Notes: generated from the letters alone by a model not told the origin. A stretch of DNA of 64,000 nucleotides from Bettongia penicillata ogilbyi (GCA_023548195.1 JAJHZJ010000531.1:8915900-8979899); one strand, 5' to 3'. Numbered from the stretch's first letter, positions 20,975 through 33,771 are shown. A program made the numbers and translations.

Positions 20975-21430
20975 GCCATGCTGCCTCTCATGGGAGACTG
21001 GTACTCAGTTGGAAATCTGATGTCAGTATATAGATGAGAGGACAGGGCTGAAGGTTTATACTTGTTAGTCTTTAGAATGCAGGTGATGGTCAAAGCCTTA
21101 CAGGTGGGATGGATTTTAAGTGACAGGAGTGGAGGGTAGAAGTCAAAACTTGGTGGCCAGGGGCAATCACCAGAGAAGATACAGTACCCAGAAGTATTCA
21201 CAGAACCAAGAAAAGGCAACATAATGAAAATCGAGGAAGAAGACATTTTCAAGGAGTGAGTGGTCAGTGGTGTCAGAAGATTGCAGAGGATGACCTTTGA
21301 GAGGGCAGCTTCCTTAGGGTGGTGGGTTATTTTCCTTTGTTTTCTTACAAACAAGGACTCAGAAACCAAGTCAGCATGCAGGAAATCAGAGGGATGATGA
21401 GTGTATGATTTTAATCTCAACATATTTTTC
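20975..21430 (-). mobile_element. L2 LINE ORF2 internal fragment
   Basis: 'gcaatcaccagagaagatac', 'acattttcaaggagtgagtg' and 'gtgtcagaagattgcagagg' follow the antisense L2 order seen in other copies. The 164-residue minus frame 20971-21465 lies on the L2 sense strand but shows no conserved motif. Confidence 0.55.
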
Positions 21431-21761
21431 TTTTTAAATTTCTGCTGCTCTGCAAGTAAAAACACAGGAAAAACTGTGAATTGAACTTTATCTCAAGATA
21501 CTGATGGCACCATAGCTCAGATGCCTAACTTCCTTTATCTTTGGAAAATTTTCCATTTGCTCCTTTTTAATGATGTCTCCTGGGACATTTCTCTTAAATA
21601 TTGATGATAATAAAAATCCATGCCCCCAGGGGAATGTTATTAACATTTAGTTAAAAGAATGTGAGCTTCTTGGACAATTATCATTTTACATATAGCTTAT
21701 AGCTGTGCATATATGTGCATATGTGTAAATGTGCTTTTACACATGCATATATGTTTAGCTT
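21431..21761. other. Unassigned AT-rich sequence
   Basis: No feature recognised. ATGTGCATAT-type low complexity lies at 21700-21755. Confidence 0.5.
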
Positions 21762-21778
21762 AAGAAAAGCTACATGAA

Positions 21779-21921
21779 TTTAATAGGAATGTCTATGTAG
21801 AACCTATGTAAGATTGTATGCAGACTCAGAGAGGGAGTGGGGAAGGAGGTGGAAATATCCAAGATACATGGAAGTGATTGTAGAACACTGAAAACAAATA
21901 AAATAATTTAATTTTAAAAAA
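21779..21921 (+). mobile_element. Extremely 5'-truncated L1 with 17-bp target duplication
   Basis: About 143 bp of L1 3' UTR ('taataggaatgtctatgtag', 'agattgtatgcagactcag', poly-A) is flanked by the exact 17-bp repeat 'aagaaaagctacatgaa' at 21762-21778 and 21922-21938. The perfect duplication indicates a fairly recent target-primed insertion. Confidence 0.95.
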
Positions 21922-21938
21922 AAGAAAAGCTACATGAA

Positions 21939-22860
21939 CTAGATACCTGTTTTGAAAGCATGGGGGAATATGGGGCAATGTGGGAATATAGGGCAACAAA
22001 GGACTTTTTCATCCTCACACTGAGGCTGTGTTGTGAAAGTTTGTGTTTTTATTTTTCTTTTTTACTTTTTACCTGGAAGCTTGGCAGAATCCATCTGATG
22101 TATCTGGCGATACAATTAGTGTTTGGTCTCTTTTTGTGTAAAGTCATATAGATAGGAAAAATTTGTTTGAAAAAAAGGCATTGTGAACAATAAACTTTAT
22201 CCCAATTTTGCCATTGACTTTCTTGAAGTTTTCATCTCCAAAATGGAGAAAATCAAAGTTATTTATTTATTTTCTACTTAAACAAATTAGTGAACTGTAT
22301 CGTTTGTGTATCTAGGAATTCTCATCCCTTTCCTTGCCTCTATCTATCTAGAGGGCTTCCCCATTTAGTCACATTCCTCTCCTTTAAGTTGTAAAGGCAT
22401 TTCAGTGTCATGAGTTATATTTCCCTTGAAGGAAAAAACATTAGGAATAATTCTTGGCAGCTACTTTGTAGGGATGTGTAGAAGATTAACAAAGTACCCT
22501 TTGTATAAGGTCCTAAGTGGCTCAGCGATTTTTTTTTTCCTGAATGCAAAGAATTACTTGTCAGTGCAGGTTCTAACAATGTTCATTCTTTAATTCTTTG
22601 AATCACTTATCCTTAATGAGGAGAAATGCTAAAAATTCTGAAATGTTGAAGATGATCAGTGTCTCCTCTGTTTCCTAACAGAAAACCTCCATGTAATTAA
22701 AACCATGTTGTCAGTATTTTAATAGGTTAGTGTTTGTTCAAGTCCAGGAGCAGTAAAATAAATAGGTTGGTCAGATACATTCAGAAAAGACAGAGAAAAA
22801 GGTACCTACTTTTCTTGAAATTAAGGACCTCAACTTTTGGAGCTTCTGAAAGGGTACTCA
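21939..22860. other. Unassigned sequence
   Basis: No repeat family, exon or RNA gene recognised. T-runs at 22532-22540 and short chance frames only. Confidence 0.5.
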
Positions 22861-22864
22861 TCTA

Positions 22865-23500
22865 TATCTCTCTCCTTTTATCTGTATATTCATATATATG
22901 TCACGCCTCCTCACCTCCCAGTTTATTTCCTCATCACATCTCACCTAAATGATTATAATAGTTTCTTAAATTGTTCTTCCCACTCCTGGGCTACCCTCTT
23001 TCCAAGTCATCCTATACACAGGTCCAAGTATGTTTTTTCCCCTGCTCAAAAACATTTCTTTAAGAATAAACTCTTCATCCTAGTATTTAAATGAATTCCA
23101 ATTTAGTTCCAAACTATCTTTGTAAACTTATTGACTATTACTTCCCTTTGTGTAATCTACATTTAAACTAAACTTGCTACTTCCTCAACTCGACATTCGG
23201 TTGGGCCATCTTCAGTGCCTGGAATAGGTTTGTTTTTTGGGGAGTGGGGTGAAGTGGGTCATCTTGGCTGCTAAGGTGCTCTATTCTGCATGACTTTACC
23301 TGATTCTCCCCTCTACCATTTGTTACTATTCTCAAATTAGTTTTAATTTATGTATCTCTACACACTCATATGTACATATATGTACACACAGTAGAAGATA
23401 AGATCATTGAGAGCAGGAATTATTTCCTTTAAAAGTTTTTTATCTTCATTGCCAGCACAGTGCTATATAGAAATAAGTAGGTACTTTATAAACATAGGAA
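22865..23500 (+). mobile_element. L2 LINE ORF2 end and 3' UTR
   Basis: Sense L2: 'ttcccactcctgggctaccc' region, 'cccctgctcaaaaacatttc', 'attccaatttagttcc', then 3' UTR at 23380-23500 with 'attgagagcaggaattattt' and 'cagcacagtgctatatag'. Frames are broken. Confidence 0.65.
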
Positions 23501-24261
23501 GACATGGGAGAGACAAAGATACTGTACATTGTTGGGAAAATTGGGACAAATGTCAGCAGTCATCAGCTTTCTCTAGCATCTCATTCTCTGCCATTTATTT
23601 AGAGTCTAGGGACTGATGAGAGGAAGTTAAAACACTTGTATTCCATGAGTCTCACAACTTCTTTTTCTATTGAATAAGTTGATCTCATGGCATTCTTTTC
23701 TCAGCCAAGGGGTATGATAAGCCCTAAGGATTATAAAGGGTTTCTGATCATAAGATAAGTGACAGTTGCTGAGATAATAGGGGATATGGAAGTTGGGAGG
23801 AGTGTTATTAGCATTCAGAAGAGGAATATAGCAAACAGGAACATGAAAAAATATAAAAAAGTGTAACCTGGGTTTACCTACTTATAGGTACAATTTAGAT
23901 TAGAAGAAGAACTCCTAAACTATTGGCTGAAAGTGGACTAGGAAAGACACACCTTTTGGCTTTTGGCTGCCTGAGGTGATCTGCAGCGTCCTCTGCAGAG
24001 GAGAGGCTTATTAACCACAGCACTACCAGAGGCTATAAGTTGGAGTCGTGGATAGCTCTGAAGAAATGCCTTATCTGAAAACTAGAGGATAAGGCAATCA
24101 TCTGAAGGAATCTGAAGGATCAGTCTTATAGAAAATATATTCTCCCTTAAGGGGAGAGATTTATTAACCACAGTGGATGGGAAGGAGAGCTGAAAGTACT
24201 GTCAAGTAGATCCGCTGACACTTGCCAGAATTAGCATGGTGACATCAGTAGGAAACATTAG
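23501..24261. other. Unassigned sequence
   Basis: No family recognised. A short internal repeat 'ttattaaccacag' occurs at 24009-24021 and 24152-24164, and 24110-24125 has a local 'tctgaagga' duplication. Confidence 0.5.
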
Positions 24262-25160
24262 ATCACAGAAGATAAAATGGATAATTTTGATTATGTACAA
24301 TTAAGAAATTTTTGCACAAACAAATCTAACAAAGTTAAGATTAAAAAGAAAAACAAGTGGGAAAATATTTGTAGGAAGTTTCTCTGATATAGGGTCCTAT
24401 TTCCAAGATATCTAAGGAACTGATTCAGATGTAAAACTTTTGAAAAAAGGCCATTTCTTAATTGATGAATGGCTTAAGAAACCCATGGTTTTTATAGTCA
24501 TTAAAAATGCTTCAAATCACTACTGTTTAGAGAAATGAAAATTAACAAAATTCTGAGATGCCATCTCTCACCCATAAGAATATAAAAGATGACAAAAAAG
24601 GAAAATGATAAATATTAAAAAGGTTTTGGGGAAACAGACACATTGATGCACTGTTGGTGGACCTGTGAGTAGATATAAACATTCTAGAAAGCCATATGAA
24701 ACAACACACAAAAAGTTACTAAACAGTATTGCTAGACCTATATCCAGATAGAAGAAAAAATGTCCTTTATGTACAAAAATATTCATAGCAACTCTTTTTG
24801 TGGTGGCAAAAAAATGTAAACTAAAGGAATGCCCATCAGTGAAAAAATTCTGAATAAGTTGTGGCATATGAATATGATGGAGTATTACTTCATGGAATTA
24901 GGAATATAAGGTATGAGGAAATAGCAAAAATTAAAAAAACATGGAAAGACATATAAAACAATGGAGGGTGAAGTAAGCAGATTCAGAACAACACAGAATA
25001 TTATAAATATTCAATTCAATATTCAATTCAATATCAATTATATTCAATATCAATAAAATGAACAATTTTTGTAAAGTAGTGAAGAATGAAATGAACAGAA
25101 TCAGAAAGAACAATTTATATGAAAAATTTGAAAGTTTTTAAAGAAGACTGAGAATAAAAC
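24262..25160 (+). mobile_element. Old L1 ORF2 C-terminal fragment and 3' UTR
   Basis: 'aaaatggataattttgatta', 'tttttgcacaaacaaatcta', then 'gatgcactgttggtggacct', 'gtacaaaaatattcatagca' and 'gtggcatatgaatatgatgg', in the L1 order shared with 9110-9800. Heavily diverged. A pentamer-like 'attcaattcaat' tandem lies at 25011-25052. Confidence 0.8.
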
Positions 25161-25885
25161 ATGCTCTCTATGACAGACAGGTTGTCAAAGGGTTTAAGGT
25201 CTTGACAGACATATCCCTTTTTATGTACAGCCATTTTGTTTTGCTTGGCTGAATATTATATAAAGTTTTCTTTTTCAGTAGGATGGAGAGTAGAAAAAGA
25301 AAAATAGGTTTCTCTATTCTTTTAATTAGAGAGATGGGAGGGTGTGCTACAGATGTGAAATGTCATTTGCACTTTCAGATGAAGTCATTGTATCATTAGC
25401 TTTGTTCAACTCTTTTATTTTGTTACAAGATACCTCTCATGAAGTGGAAGCAATTGGTAAATATTTCTAATGTATAAACAAAACACATCCATAAAACTTA
25501 AAAATTAAATTAAAAGACTTCTTTAAAATTGGCAGTTTTGTAGCATTAAAAAAATGAGTTAGTCTTCCATGTGTATGCCTTTGCTGTATACATTCCTTTT
25601 ATCTGTGTTTCTCTTTGTGATAGAGCTTATTGTTTTTCACTGGAAAATGACCAAAAAACTAAGTCTAGAAAACTTTACCTCTAAGAAGAAAGATTTCGTT
25701 TTCTTATCTTTCACAGTACCATCCCCAGTGTGGTGAATTGCTGGGTAAAAAAGAAGCCCCATGCCTCCATGTGGTCCTCACTTGTGGATGCTGCAGGCGT
25801 GATACTTACGAAGGTTATGCTTTTCATGAGATGTGTGGAAAACTGAGATTAAGATTATGAGAGGGAATGTTATATCCTCAGTTTT
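25161..25885. other. Unassigned sequence
   Basis: No repeat or gene recognised. 25700-25850 is less AT-rich but has no open frame of interest. Confidence 0.45.
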
Positions 25886-25889
25886 TTCA

Positions 25890-26100
25890 CCAGATCTGTT
25901 ATTTCATTGTTGTAGGAATCCTGGTCAGAAAACTGCCTCTACCAGTGCAAATCGTTAACTATTTTGCAGTTCATAGTCTTAGCGAGTTTCGACTGGCCCT
26001 TTGTCATTCTGCCAGTATGAGTATGAGAGGCAGGATTTGAACTCACATCATCCTAGACTCTTGAGTTCTGCTCTTTATCTGTTATATCACATTGCCATTT
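25890..26100 (-). repeat. Marsupial MIR, long form
   Basis: 'tgttatttcattgttgtagg', 'actgcctctaccagtgcaaa', 'gaggcaggatttgaactcac', 'atctgttatatcacattgcc' form an antisense MIR including its distal 3' part. Confidence 0.7.
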
Positions 26101-27470
26101 CTGTTTTTTTTTACAGCAATTTGTAATCCAGGAGAACTCAAATATTATGTTCTCTTTTCCTTTTACCCCTTTTTAGGATGATCATGCAAAAGTATGATGG
26201 CTACAGTCTTTCTGTTATGGCATAAAAAGGACTGTTAAGTGTTAGTAGGACTCACATCTAGTATCTACAGGTGGACACTTCATTTCCTATAGTCTAGTAA
26301 TATTTTCACAGGGGAGTCGTAGGTCTCCCTATATTCAATCTATACATGCCATTAATAATTCTTTTTCCTTATTTATGAAGATTAAACAACATGAGAAAAG
26401 TGTTTTAAATGTCAGTCACCTGTACAGGTAGCCTATGAGTGATGCTGAGCATGTTAGCAGCTGCATCTAGAGCTCATGGCTTAATCTCTTTTATTAGGTG
26501 CCCCGGGAAGGACAATTATTATCATCAAAAGCTCATTCTGTGTCATAAAAAAGCCCTGGTAGAGCATGAGACACCCCTGTAATGATTCTGAACTGTGTTT
26601 CTTCTTTCCCTATCCCCAAAAGGGATTTTTAAAACTTTAATTTGTTCAGGTTGGGGCTATCATCATTTTCCCAGGGGTGGAAATAATAGTCCTTCTATCT
26701 TCTGAAGCTAGCATTCCTTAGTAGCCTAGGAAATGCTCAGAGTGATGCCTGGGATGTCAAGTCAGGGTTCCTTTCTCTTCTTCATTAGAACCTTCCTGGG
26801 GAAAGGCATACCTTCAACAGTTCACCTTTACTCAGAAGAATAAGTAGAGTTGGGACAAAACTGTTTAAATTAATCTTTAGATGAGAATGATATTCCTTCT
26901 AGTTTCTGAATGAACCCCAGTGATTGTTATCTCAAGTCTAGGACTTAACATACTATAACGTGGTTCCTATCCTTACAATCCTAGACTATTTGGTATGCTG
27001 GATGGCACCTGCCAACCTGCTGCCCACACAGGAGAAAATTATACTTGCTTCAGCTGAATTCCAATTCCATAGCAGAAGGTTTCATTACTTGCAAAACTGC
27101 TAGTGGCAGAGGATACTACCCTTTTGATCCCACATCACAGGGCTCAGTCTCCATGTGATTAGTCTTTTGTGGCTGGAAATGCAACCCGACTGACTTCAGA
27201 GCATTCCCCACCCTTCAGTTATCTCCTTTATTCAGTTCAGACCTTGAGGAATTTGTGTTTGGAAAGCAACTAAATGCCACATACCAAAGGAGGCTCTCCT
27301 GGAAATGGCTTAGGAAACTTCACTCATGATTCTTGCCTCTAGACTCCGGGTGATTAAAAGTATGGAAATGGTTTCAGGTACTAGATGCTAAGTATGTTTC
27401 CCTAGGTGAGCAGAAATGAATAAGAAAGAGTTGTCCCACTTTGATGGGAAATCCTGGTTGTACAAAAGAG
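26101..27470. other. Longest stretch without recognised repeats
   Basis: About 1.4 kb without repeat landmarks, long frames or RNA-gene features. It may contain ancient, unrecognisable repeats or conserved regulatory DNA; sequence alone does not decide. Confidence 0.4.
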
Positions 27471-27474
27471 TTCA

Positions 27475-27650
27475 AATTCAACAAGTATTTATTAAATACC
27501 TGTTTATGCAGAGCACCATGCTAAATCCTGGGAGATGTATAGAATTTAGTTAAGACACAGTTCCTTCTCTTATGAAGCTTACTATTTCATAGGAGGAAAG
27601 GATCTGCTAGGGAAGAGTTGAGTAATGTATGTTACAGAAAGGCATTAATA
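27475..27650 (-). repeat. L2 3' end
   Basis: 'caacaagtatttattaaata', 'gcagagcaccatgctaaatc', 'cttctcttatgaagcttact': antisense L2 3' UTR. Confidence 0.7.
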
Positions 27651-27984
27651 TCAGGCATCATATAACTATAAAGTAAGCCAGAAATCTGTTTTGGGCAGTT
27701 CTATTTTTTTCTACCAAGGTTTGAGGCAAGGAGGCAATGAAGGCACATATGAAATGATACGTATGACTATTATACTGCATGGTAATTAGTTATAAATGGT
27801 ATCAAGATCTTGTCATTCACAGTCAGAAACCCGTACTCTCTGTAACCCTTTCTACTCCTTTCCCTTTCCTTCTCCATTTTCTCCCTCCCCACTGCTGCCA
27901 GTCCCTTCCATAAGACTGAAATTTTCCTTCCTATAACCTGCAGCATTGTCTAGAGCTCTGTGTAAGAATCTAATCTCTTTTCCA
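27651..27984. other. Unassigned sequence
   Basis: No feature recognised. Pyrimidine-rich at 27845-27910. Confidence 0.45.
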
Positions 27985-28215
27985 CATGAAAATCTTTGCA
28001 TACTTAAATAACTCTATCAGGTGCTTGCTGAGACTTCTCTTCCAGGCTGAGCAATCCAAGTTTCTCCAACATGTCCTTATGTGACATGAAGCCATATGAG
28101 CTCTGGTTTCTTCCTTTGTAAAATAGTGATTCACTTTGTCCACTTTATAGAGTTGTGAAAAGCAAATAATGTGTGAATATGCTCGTAATATGAAAAGTGC
28201 TACATGAAATGTAAA
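27985..28215. repeat. CR1/L3 scrap (minus) followed by MIR scrap (plus)
   Basis: 27985-28100: 'cttctcttccaggctgagca' and 'tccttatgtgacatgaagcc' match antisense CR1/L3. 28101-28215: 'ttcctttgtaaaatagtgat' and 'atagagttgtgaaaagcaaa' match the sense MIR tail. Confidence 0.5.
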
Positions 28216-28920
28216 GGAAGGTAGGGACTCAGTCTGGGGCTTTAGCTACCATGGATTAGGTTGTTAGTGTGGAAAATTCACAGGAAATCCTGCATAGGGC
28301 AGCTGTAATAGGATATTGCTATGCATGGAAAGATAAAGAAAGGTGAAAATTTCTATAACTGAGTGCCAACAGTATGATTAGCCATTTGTTCATTCTTTAA
28401 TTCACTTATTAAGCCTTAGTGAGATTGAGATGATTCATAGAATTTTAAGTATGGAATGGGAACTTAGTAATCATCTCGTTTATCCCCTTTTTCTGTATAG
28501 TGCCTTTCCTTACAGGATTCCAGTTCCTATACAGAATGCTTTAGATATGGTATAATTAGAATTTTTGTTCTTAAAGTATAAACTTGAACAGTAGGAAAGC
28601 AAATCAAAAGTCAAAGAGGAAAAGCAGATGGGCATTAGAGAGGCAAGGTTGGAAAAGGAGTATGATGCTTCCCTGTACTGCCATTTATTTCAAGATATAG
28701 AAGGTGAGAGAAGGCATCTTTAATGGATAGGGCCATTTGGAGGTCCTGCCTGAGGGATGTGGAAATGCTGTGTGGAGAAGGATCTCACTCACCCATTCTT
28801 TAGTGGATGGTCCACTTCCAAATGTTTTTGTTTCATTTTTATTTTCTCATCAATGTAATTTGAAGCTTACAGGGACCAACACCGAGTACCAGTAGGAGCA
28901 TCATCCCTTAGTGAGACTAA
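28216..28920. other. Unassigned sequence
   Basis: A weak MIR-like 'tcatagaattttaagtatgg' lies at 28435. Otherwise nothing recognised. Confidence 0.4.
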
Positions 28921-28924
28921 CTCA

Positions 28925-29275
28925 TAATTCACGTTCATTTAGAGCAGGAAGAGAGAAGAAAGCTTATTTCCTCTAATCCCTTCTTTTGACCTATGAGGAC
29001 ATGAAACTCCAAGGTTACACAGCTGGTTAGTGGTGGATTTTGTTGTTGTGGTTCAGTAGTGTCCAACCCTTTGGGACCCAATTTGGGGTTTTCTTGGCAA
29101 AGATACTGGCGTGATTTGCCATTTCCTTTTCCAGTTCATTTTACAGATGAGGAAACTAAGGCAACAGGGTTAAGTGACTTGCCCAGGGTCACACAGTTAG
29201 CACGTGTCTGAGGTCAAATTTGAACTCTGGTCTTCCTGACTCCAGGCCCACTACTCTATCCACCTAGGAGTGGAT
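28925..29275 (-). repeat. SINE inserted at the end of a MIR
   Basis: 28925-29040 is a degraded antisense MIR ('aggttacacagctggttag'). 29042-29268 is a minus-strand marsupial SINE: 'ggggttttcttggcaaagat', 'tttacagatgaggaaactaa', 'gcccagggtcacacagttag', head complement 'ctctatccacctag'. Confidence 0.8.
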
Positions 29276-30318
29276 AGTGTACTCTTAGCCCAAGGCTCTG
29301 CCCCTCTAAATATACCACTTCTCCAGAGAGATATTGTTGAAATCTTGAAATGGAACAAATCCAGGCATTCTACTATGATGGTCAAGAATTAAAAAGGGCT
29401 TGGATCTCCCAAGACCTTTGGTCCATTTCCTTTCTTGTGAATAAATGGAGGAAGGCAAAGGAATAATGCCTCGGGTGGTGGGGGGAGCTGGGATACGATA
29501 CCTTTTTGTAATATGAAGACTTTCACAAATATGTTTCAGTTTCCAAAGTATCTGAACTTGAACCACAATGAGTTTCCAACAGCTGAAGAAAACCAAACAT
29601 TTGCACACTGCAATAGCTTTGGTTTCACATCTGCCGGGAGACTTGTTTCCCTGGATGGAAGCAGCAGCCAACAATGACGTGAGTTAGAAATGAAAGCTGG
29701 CCAGGCCATAGGAAAGCTCTCTTTAGCTAGACTGTGCTAAGTCATGGCAGTGTGTCTAAAACCTTCAAGAGCAGTGGTATTAGGAAAAAGTAAAGAGGGG
29801 AAGAAATAATCAAATTTTTAAATATTTCAAGTGAAATATTAAGTGTTTTATGAAAATCTGAGTTTGTAGCCTAAATTTTTAGCTGATTCTCCAAATGTGG
29901 GTCTGAGAACATATAAACCATGGAGGGGGAAACCCTTCCTGAGGTAGATGTAAGAGTTGGAGAATTTTGTTCTTTTTCCCTACCTTCCTCACACAGGAGG
30001 GGGGACCCCCAACTTTGCTTCTTTGACTATTCAGAGCAAGCATATGATGAGGTCCTCTGAAGTAAAAAAGAGTAGAAGAGAGATCTATGATTCTGTAAGG
30101 CAGATCCAGTAGACATACAATTATGTGTAATTTATTATAAAATAATAAACATATTGTATACCTATACCTAGATTGTTTTCTCTCCTCAGTGGTGCCTTTG
30201 GAAATTCGGTTTTTTTAGGTTCCCCGTTATAGACTTATTCTAATATTCTTAATGCTGCCCTTTTCCATTCCTAAAACTACTATTTATTATCTTTGTATAC
30301 ATTTTGTATTTATTTATC
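29276..30318. other. Unassigned sequence
   Basis: The 122-residue minus frame at 29306-29674 has no recognisable domain. AT-rich beyond 30100. Confidence 0.45.
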
Positions 30319-30319
30319 C

Positions 30320-30425
30320 ATGTATATTAATAATACATAACATTTTTATAGTGCTTTAATATTTATGAAGAGCTTTACACACGCTATTTCATTGAATCTT
30401 GACAAGTCCTGTGAGTAGGTACTGT
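30320..30425 (-). repeat. MIR fragment
   Basis: 'tttatagtgctttaatattt', 'gctatttcattgaatcttga', 'gtgagtaggtactgtga': antisense MIR. Confidence 0.6.
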
Positions 30426-30429
30426 GAAT

Positions 30430-30800
30430 ACCTTCCATAATGAGCCTCCTGCTCCAGAGTTAGACCTTGGAGGGATCTGGTACCACCTGTGGGTGTAGGG
30501 CAGGAGGTACCAACAGAAGATCAGCATGGCAGAAGACATTTAGATGCTGGCAAAGATGAGGAGCAGAGTGCCAGGTGGAGCTCCTGGTAAAAGAAGAGTA
30601 AAGAAGCAGAGAAGCGGTGTGGAAGAGTGAACCCTGAGTACCACCTCCATGACAGTAGCACTGGAAATCTCACTGACTACATAGATTCCTGGAGGGGAGT
30701 AGTGCGTGGCCACCGGGAAGGTGGCTCTCCTGACTGCCTATATGTTCGAATGTAAATTGTTCCATTATTATATACCTGAAATAGTACTGTAAGTCATGAA
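30430..30800. other. Unassigned, GC-richer segment
   Basis: A distinct compositional patch. No repeat family is recognised and frames on both strands are short. It could be a decayed retrocopy or an old exon. Confidence 0.4.
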
Positions 30801-32370
30801 GGGCACTTTACTCCCTAGGGATCCTTTTGATCTTTGTGGGCTTTGAGGAGTCTCTAACTTTTCTGTGTAATTAAAATTGTTGTATGTTTTTAAGTCTTGT
30901 GAACCTGAGAGCTTGGAAAGGGAGCTCGTGACTGCCTTAAAGGCAGTGTTAGATACTGAGGTTGAGCCAGGAGTTACGTTACTGATCAGAAAGAATATCT
31001 CATGGTTGACTCTTCATGTTAGGAGGGAGCCTCTGACACAATAGTTAAACAAATAATACTCTTTCCAAAGAGTGAATTCCAAGGAACTAGAAATGTTTTA
31101 GCTTAAGATTATTTCCATTTCCTTTCTCAGGGTTGAAAATGTAACTGAACGAATTATTTTTAAAGGTAGAAACTAGTATGAATGTCATCTGAAGATGCTG
31201 AGATTTAAAAAAAATATTATACATATTTTGACTTAGGGAATGGTCTTGTGTCCCCTGCCTAAGAATCATCTTTGAAGAACTGTAATTTCATTTGTTGCCT
31301 GATGAGAAAAATTGTCCTTTTATCCTGAAGTCCACTCTTCAGTGTTCAAATGCTTTATGATTTCTGATTGGAAAGATAGTGCTCAAAATTTTTTCTTTGT
31401 TTCCTGAGGATGGTTTTGCTGAACTTTGCTATGTTTTTGAGAAAAGTGTTTCCTTTGCCTAGACACCAAACACTGTATTACAGGATGTGATGATACCTAT
31501 AGTAACAATTTTCTTGGCAGTAGATACAATGTCATTAAGATTACATAAAGAAAAGTCACATAATTTTCTTGATGAATTTCTCAGCAGCCAAATTAGGTCT
31601 ATCTAAATCTGTTTTGGAGGAGTAAAAGAAAACCTATTTTTTTTGTTATTAGTGGTATCTTTGAAATTTACAGAAAACCATTGATTTTTAAAATCTTTGT
31701 TTTTTCCTTGTTTACAAAGTCTGTGAAAATCAATATGACTTTTATTAATTTCTTCCCTTTCATAGAGAATGGGAGAAAATGATACAGTCGTCTATCATTT
31801 CAACTCTTAGTGCGTGGTTTTATACAGCTAATGCCCAATAGACAACATAATTCAGTTCCCTACCAAAACATAGATAAATCAGCAACATCACAGTTTACGG
31901 GTCATTTTCAGTTTCCTATGTTCTACATCAGCCTTGTGCAACCTTCCTTCCTTCCATTCCAGCATCTTTACTGATGTACTTTTCTGAATATCGCCATTGT
32001 TCTTTTTTGTCAAATACACAGATCCAGAGAATCCCCGATCCCGGTGACAATACTTAGTACCTCCTCCTTGAAACTTAACTGTCAGTTTCTGTACCAGTAG
32101 TATCCAGGATCTTCTCCTGCTTCTCTGGTCATTCCTGTTTCGTCTGCTGTCCCTCCTTCCTCTAGGAATTCCTCTGAATATCTATGGGTTGTAACTTCCC
32201 AAGGGAGCTTTTTGGTGATGATTGTTCGTTTTCTTTTTACAGTCAGAACAGACAGTACTGTTGCTCACCTGACTTCAGTTATCTCAAATTATAGTTATAA
32301 TGACTAGGAGGTTGTAATTTAAACCTTATAGGATTTACAGCCCTATAAATGTGACTGACACATCAGCTTA
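30801..32370. other. Unassigned AT-rich sequence
   Basis: No repeat, exon or RNA gene recognised. 31740-31790 has a polypyrimidine-AG like a splice acceptor, but no open exon follows. Confidence 0.45.
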
Positions 32371-32374
32371 CACA

Positions 32375-32545
32375 TATAATAAGTATTAATCAATCAATCA
32401 CCAAGTATTTTTAAGCGTCATGTGCCAGATAGTATATTATGTGCTTGGGATACTAGAACAAGAGTGACCAACCCCTGCTTGTAAAGCTCTTACATTCTCA
32501 TGAGGGAGACAAGTACTTATAAAATATATGCAGCATGTATATAAA
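32375..32545 (-). repeat. L2 3' end
   Basis: 'caatcaatcaccaagtattt', 'catgtgccagatagtatatt', 'cttacattctcatgagggag': antisense L2 3' UTR. Confidence 0.75.
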
Positions 32546-33065
32546 ATGAATCACTGCACACACAGACACACAAAAGAGATCAATACAAGTTACTGTAGGT
32601 GGGAGGGCCCTAATTGTTGCGGGAATCAGAAAAGGATGATTCACGTTTGGGACATTGGAGGTACGTGTGGCTCTAGCTTCAGTACAAGGTTCAGACAGTC
32701 TGTGTGTTTAATGATACAAAAATGTCCCTGTTTCTCCACTCTTTCTTGTGTGCTCTTTTCTCTGTTCTTGTTTAAAATTAGGGTAAAATGAATAACTTTA
32801 ATGCAATGAAGGGACTCTTAATTCACTTAAAAAACAACCCTCTCTTTACTGCTTCAGCATGGTTCTGTAATACAGCCAAACTCTGAGGAATTACACATGT
32901 TCCCTTCAAAGTTGTGAGGTGTGCTGTTCCCCAAGTCTTGGACATAAGCAGTAATTGGTTAGACTGAGTTAATGTTGAATTAGTCACTAGGTCCTGTTGA
33001 TTCGGTCTCTAAAAAAATCTCTCAAAACTGTCTAGTCCTCACTGAACTAGAATCATGTAACCTCA
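32546..33065. other. Unassigned sequence
   Basis: The 87-residue plus frame at 32528-32791 has no domain. No repeat recognised. Confidence 0.45.
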
Positions 33066-33104
33066 GATTTGGAAGGGACTATTGGACTCATACGTGAACA
33101 GTGG

Positions 33105-33200
33105 AGTCTGTGGTCAGATGGAAAGAACATTGGCTTTAGAGTCTGGGTTTCTCAATTCTAATCTTAGCTCTCCCACTTGCTACCCAGGTGGATAAATCAG
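33105..33200 (+). repeat. MIR fragment nested in CR1/L3
   Basis: 'gatggaaagaacattggctt', 'gagtctgggtttctcaattc' and 'agctctcccacttgctacc' are the sense MIR 5' half. Confidence 0.65.
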
Positions 33201-33771
33201 AATCTTACGATCCCTTCTACAACTTTCTGGACAAGTGGTCACCGAGCCTTTGCCTGAAGCAACACTTCTGGATGCCACTTAATGTTAGGAAGTTTTTCCT
33301 GACATTAAGCTTAAACTTGCTTCTTTGTCACATCCACTGATTTCTGCCCTCCCTAAGCAGGAGCTAATCTAGTAGCCCGTCTATCTCATAGCCTTTCCAA
33401 TACCTGAAACAGACAGTTTATCATATCTGTCCAAAGTTTTCTTTTCCCCAGGTTGAACATCGTCAGTTCCTTCAACCAACCATCCTACTATTTCAAGGTC
33501 TTTATCCATCCATGGTGCCCCCTTCTGGATGCTCTTCAGACTTGCATACTTCCTAAAATGTGGTACCCAGATCTGATTGTAATGCTCTAGTTGTGATCTG
33601 GTCACAACAGTCTAGAAAGAGGATGAATGCCTGCTTCATCCTGAAGAATATGCCTTTTATTACTTTAGCTATTTTGACTGCCTTGTCATCCCCATTGATA
33701 TTAAGCTTGAAAGTCTTGAGAAAAATACTTTCAAATGAACTCCTATCTAATTGTTTCCCCCCATCTTGTAT

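Noticed and set aside
20971..21465. 164-residue minus-strand open frame
   Set aside because: It falls within a degraded L2; no reverse transcriptase motif or other domain is visible.
24003..24164. Repeated 'ttattaaccacag' as a possible element end or target duplication
   Set aside because: The sequence between the two copies has no element features, and 13 bases can recur by chance or local slippage.
29306..29674. 122-residue minus-strand frame
   Set aside because: No domain, no exon signals, and composition like the surrounding non-coding DNA.
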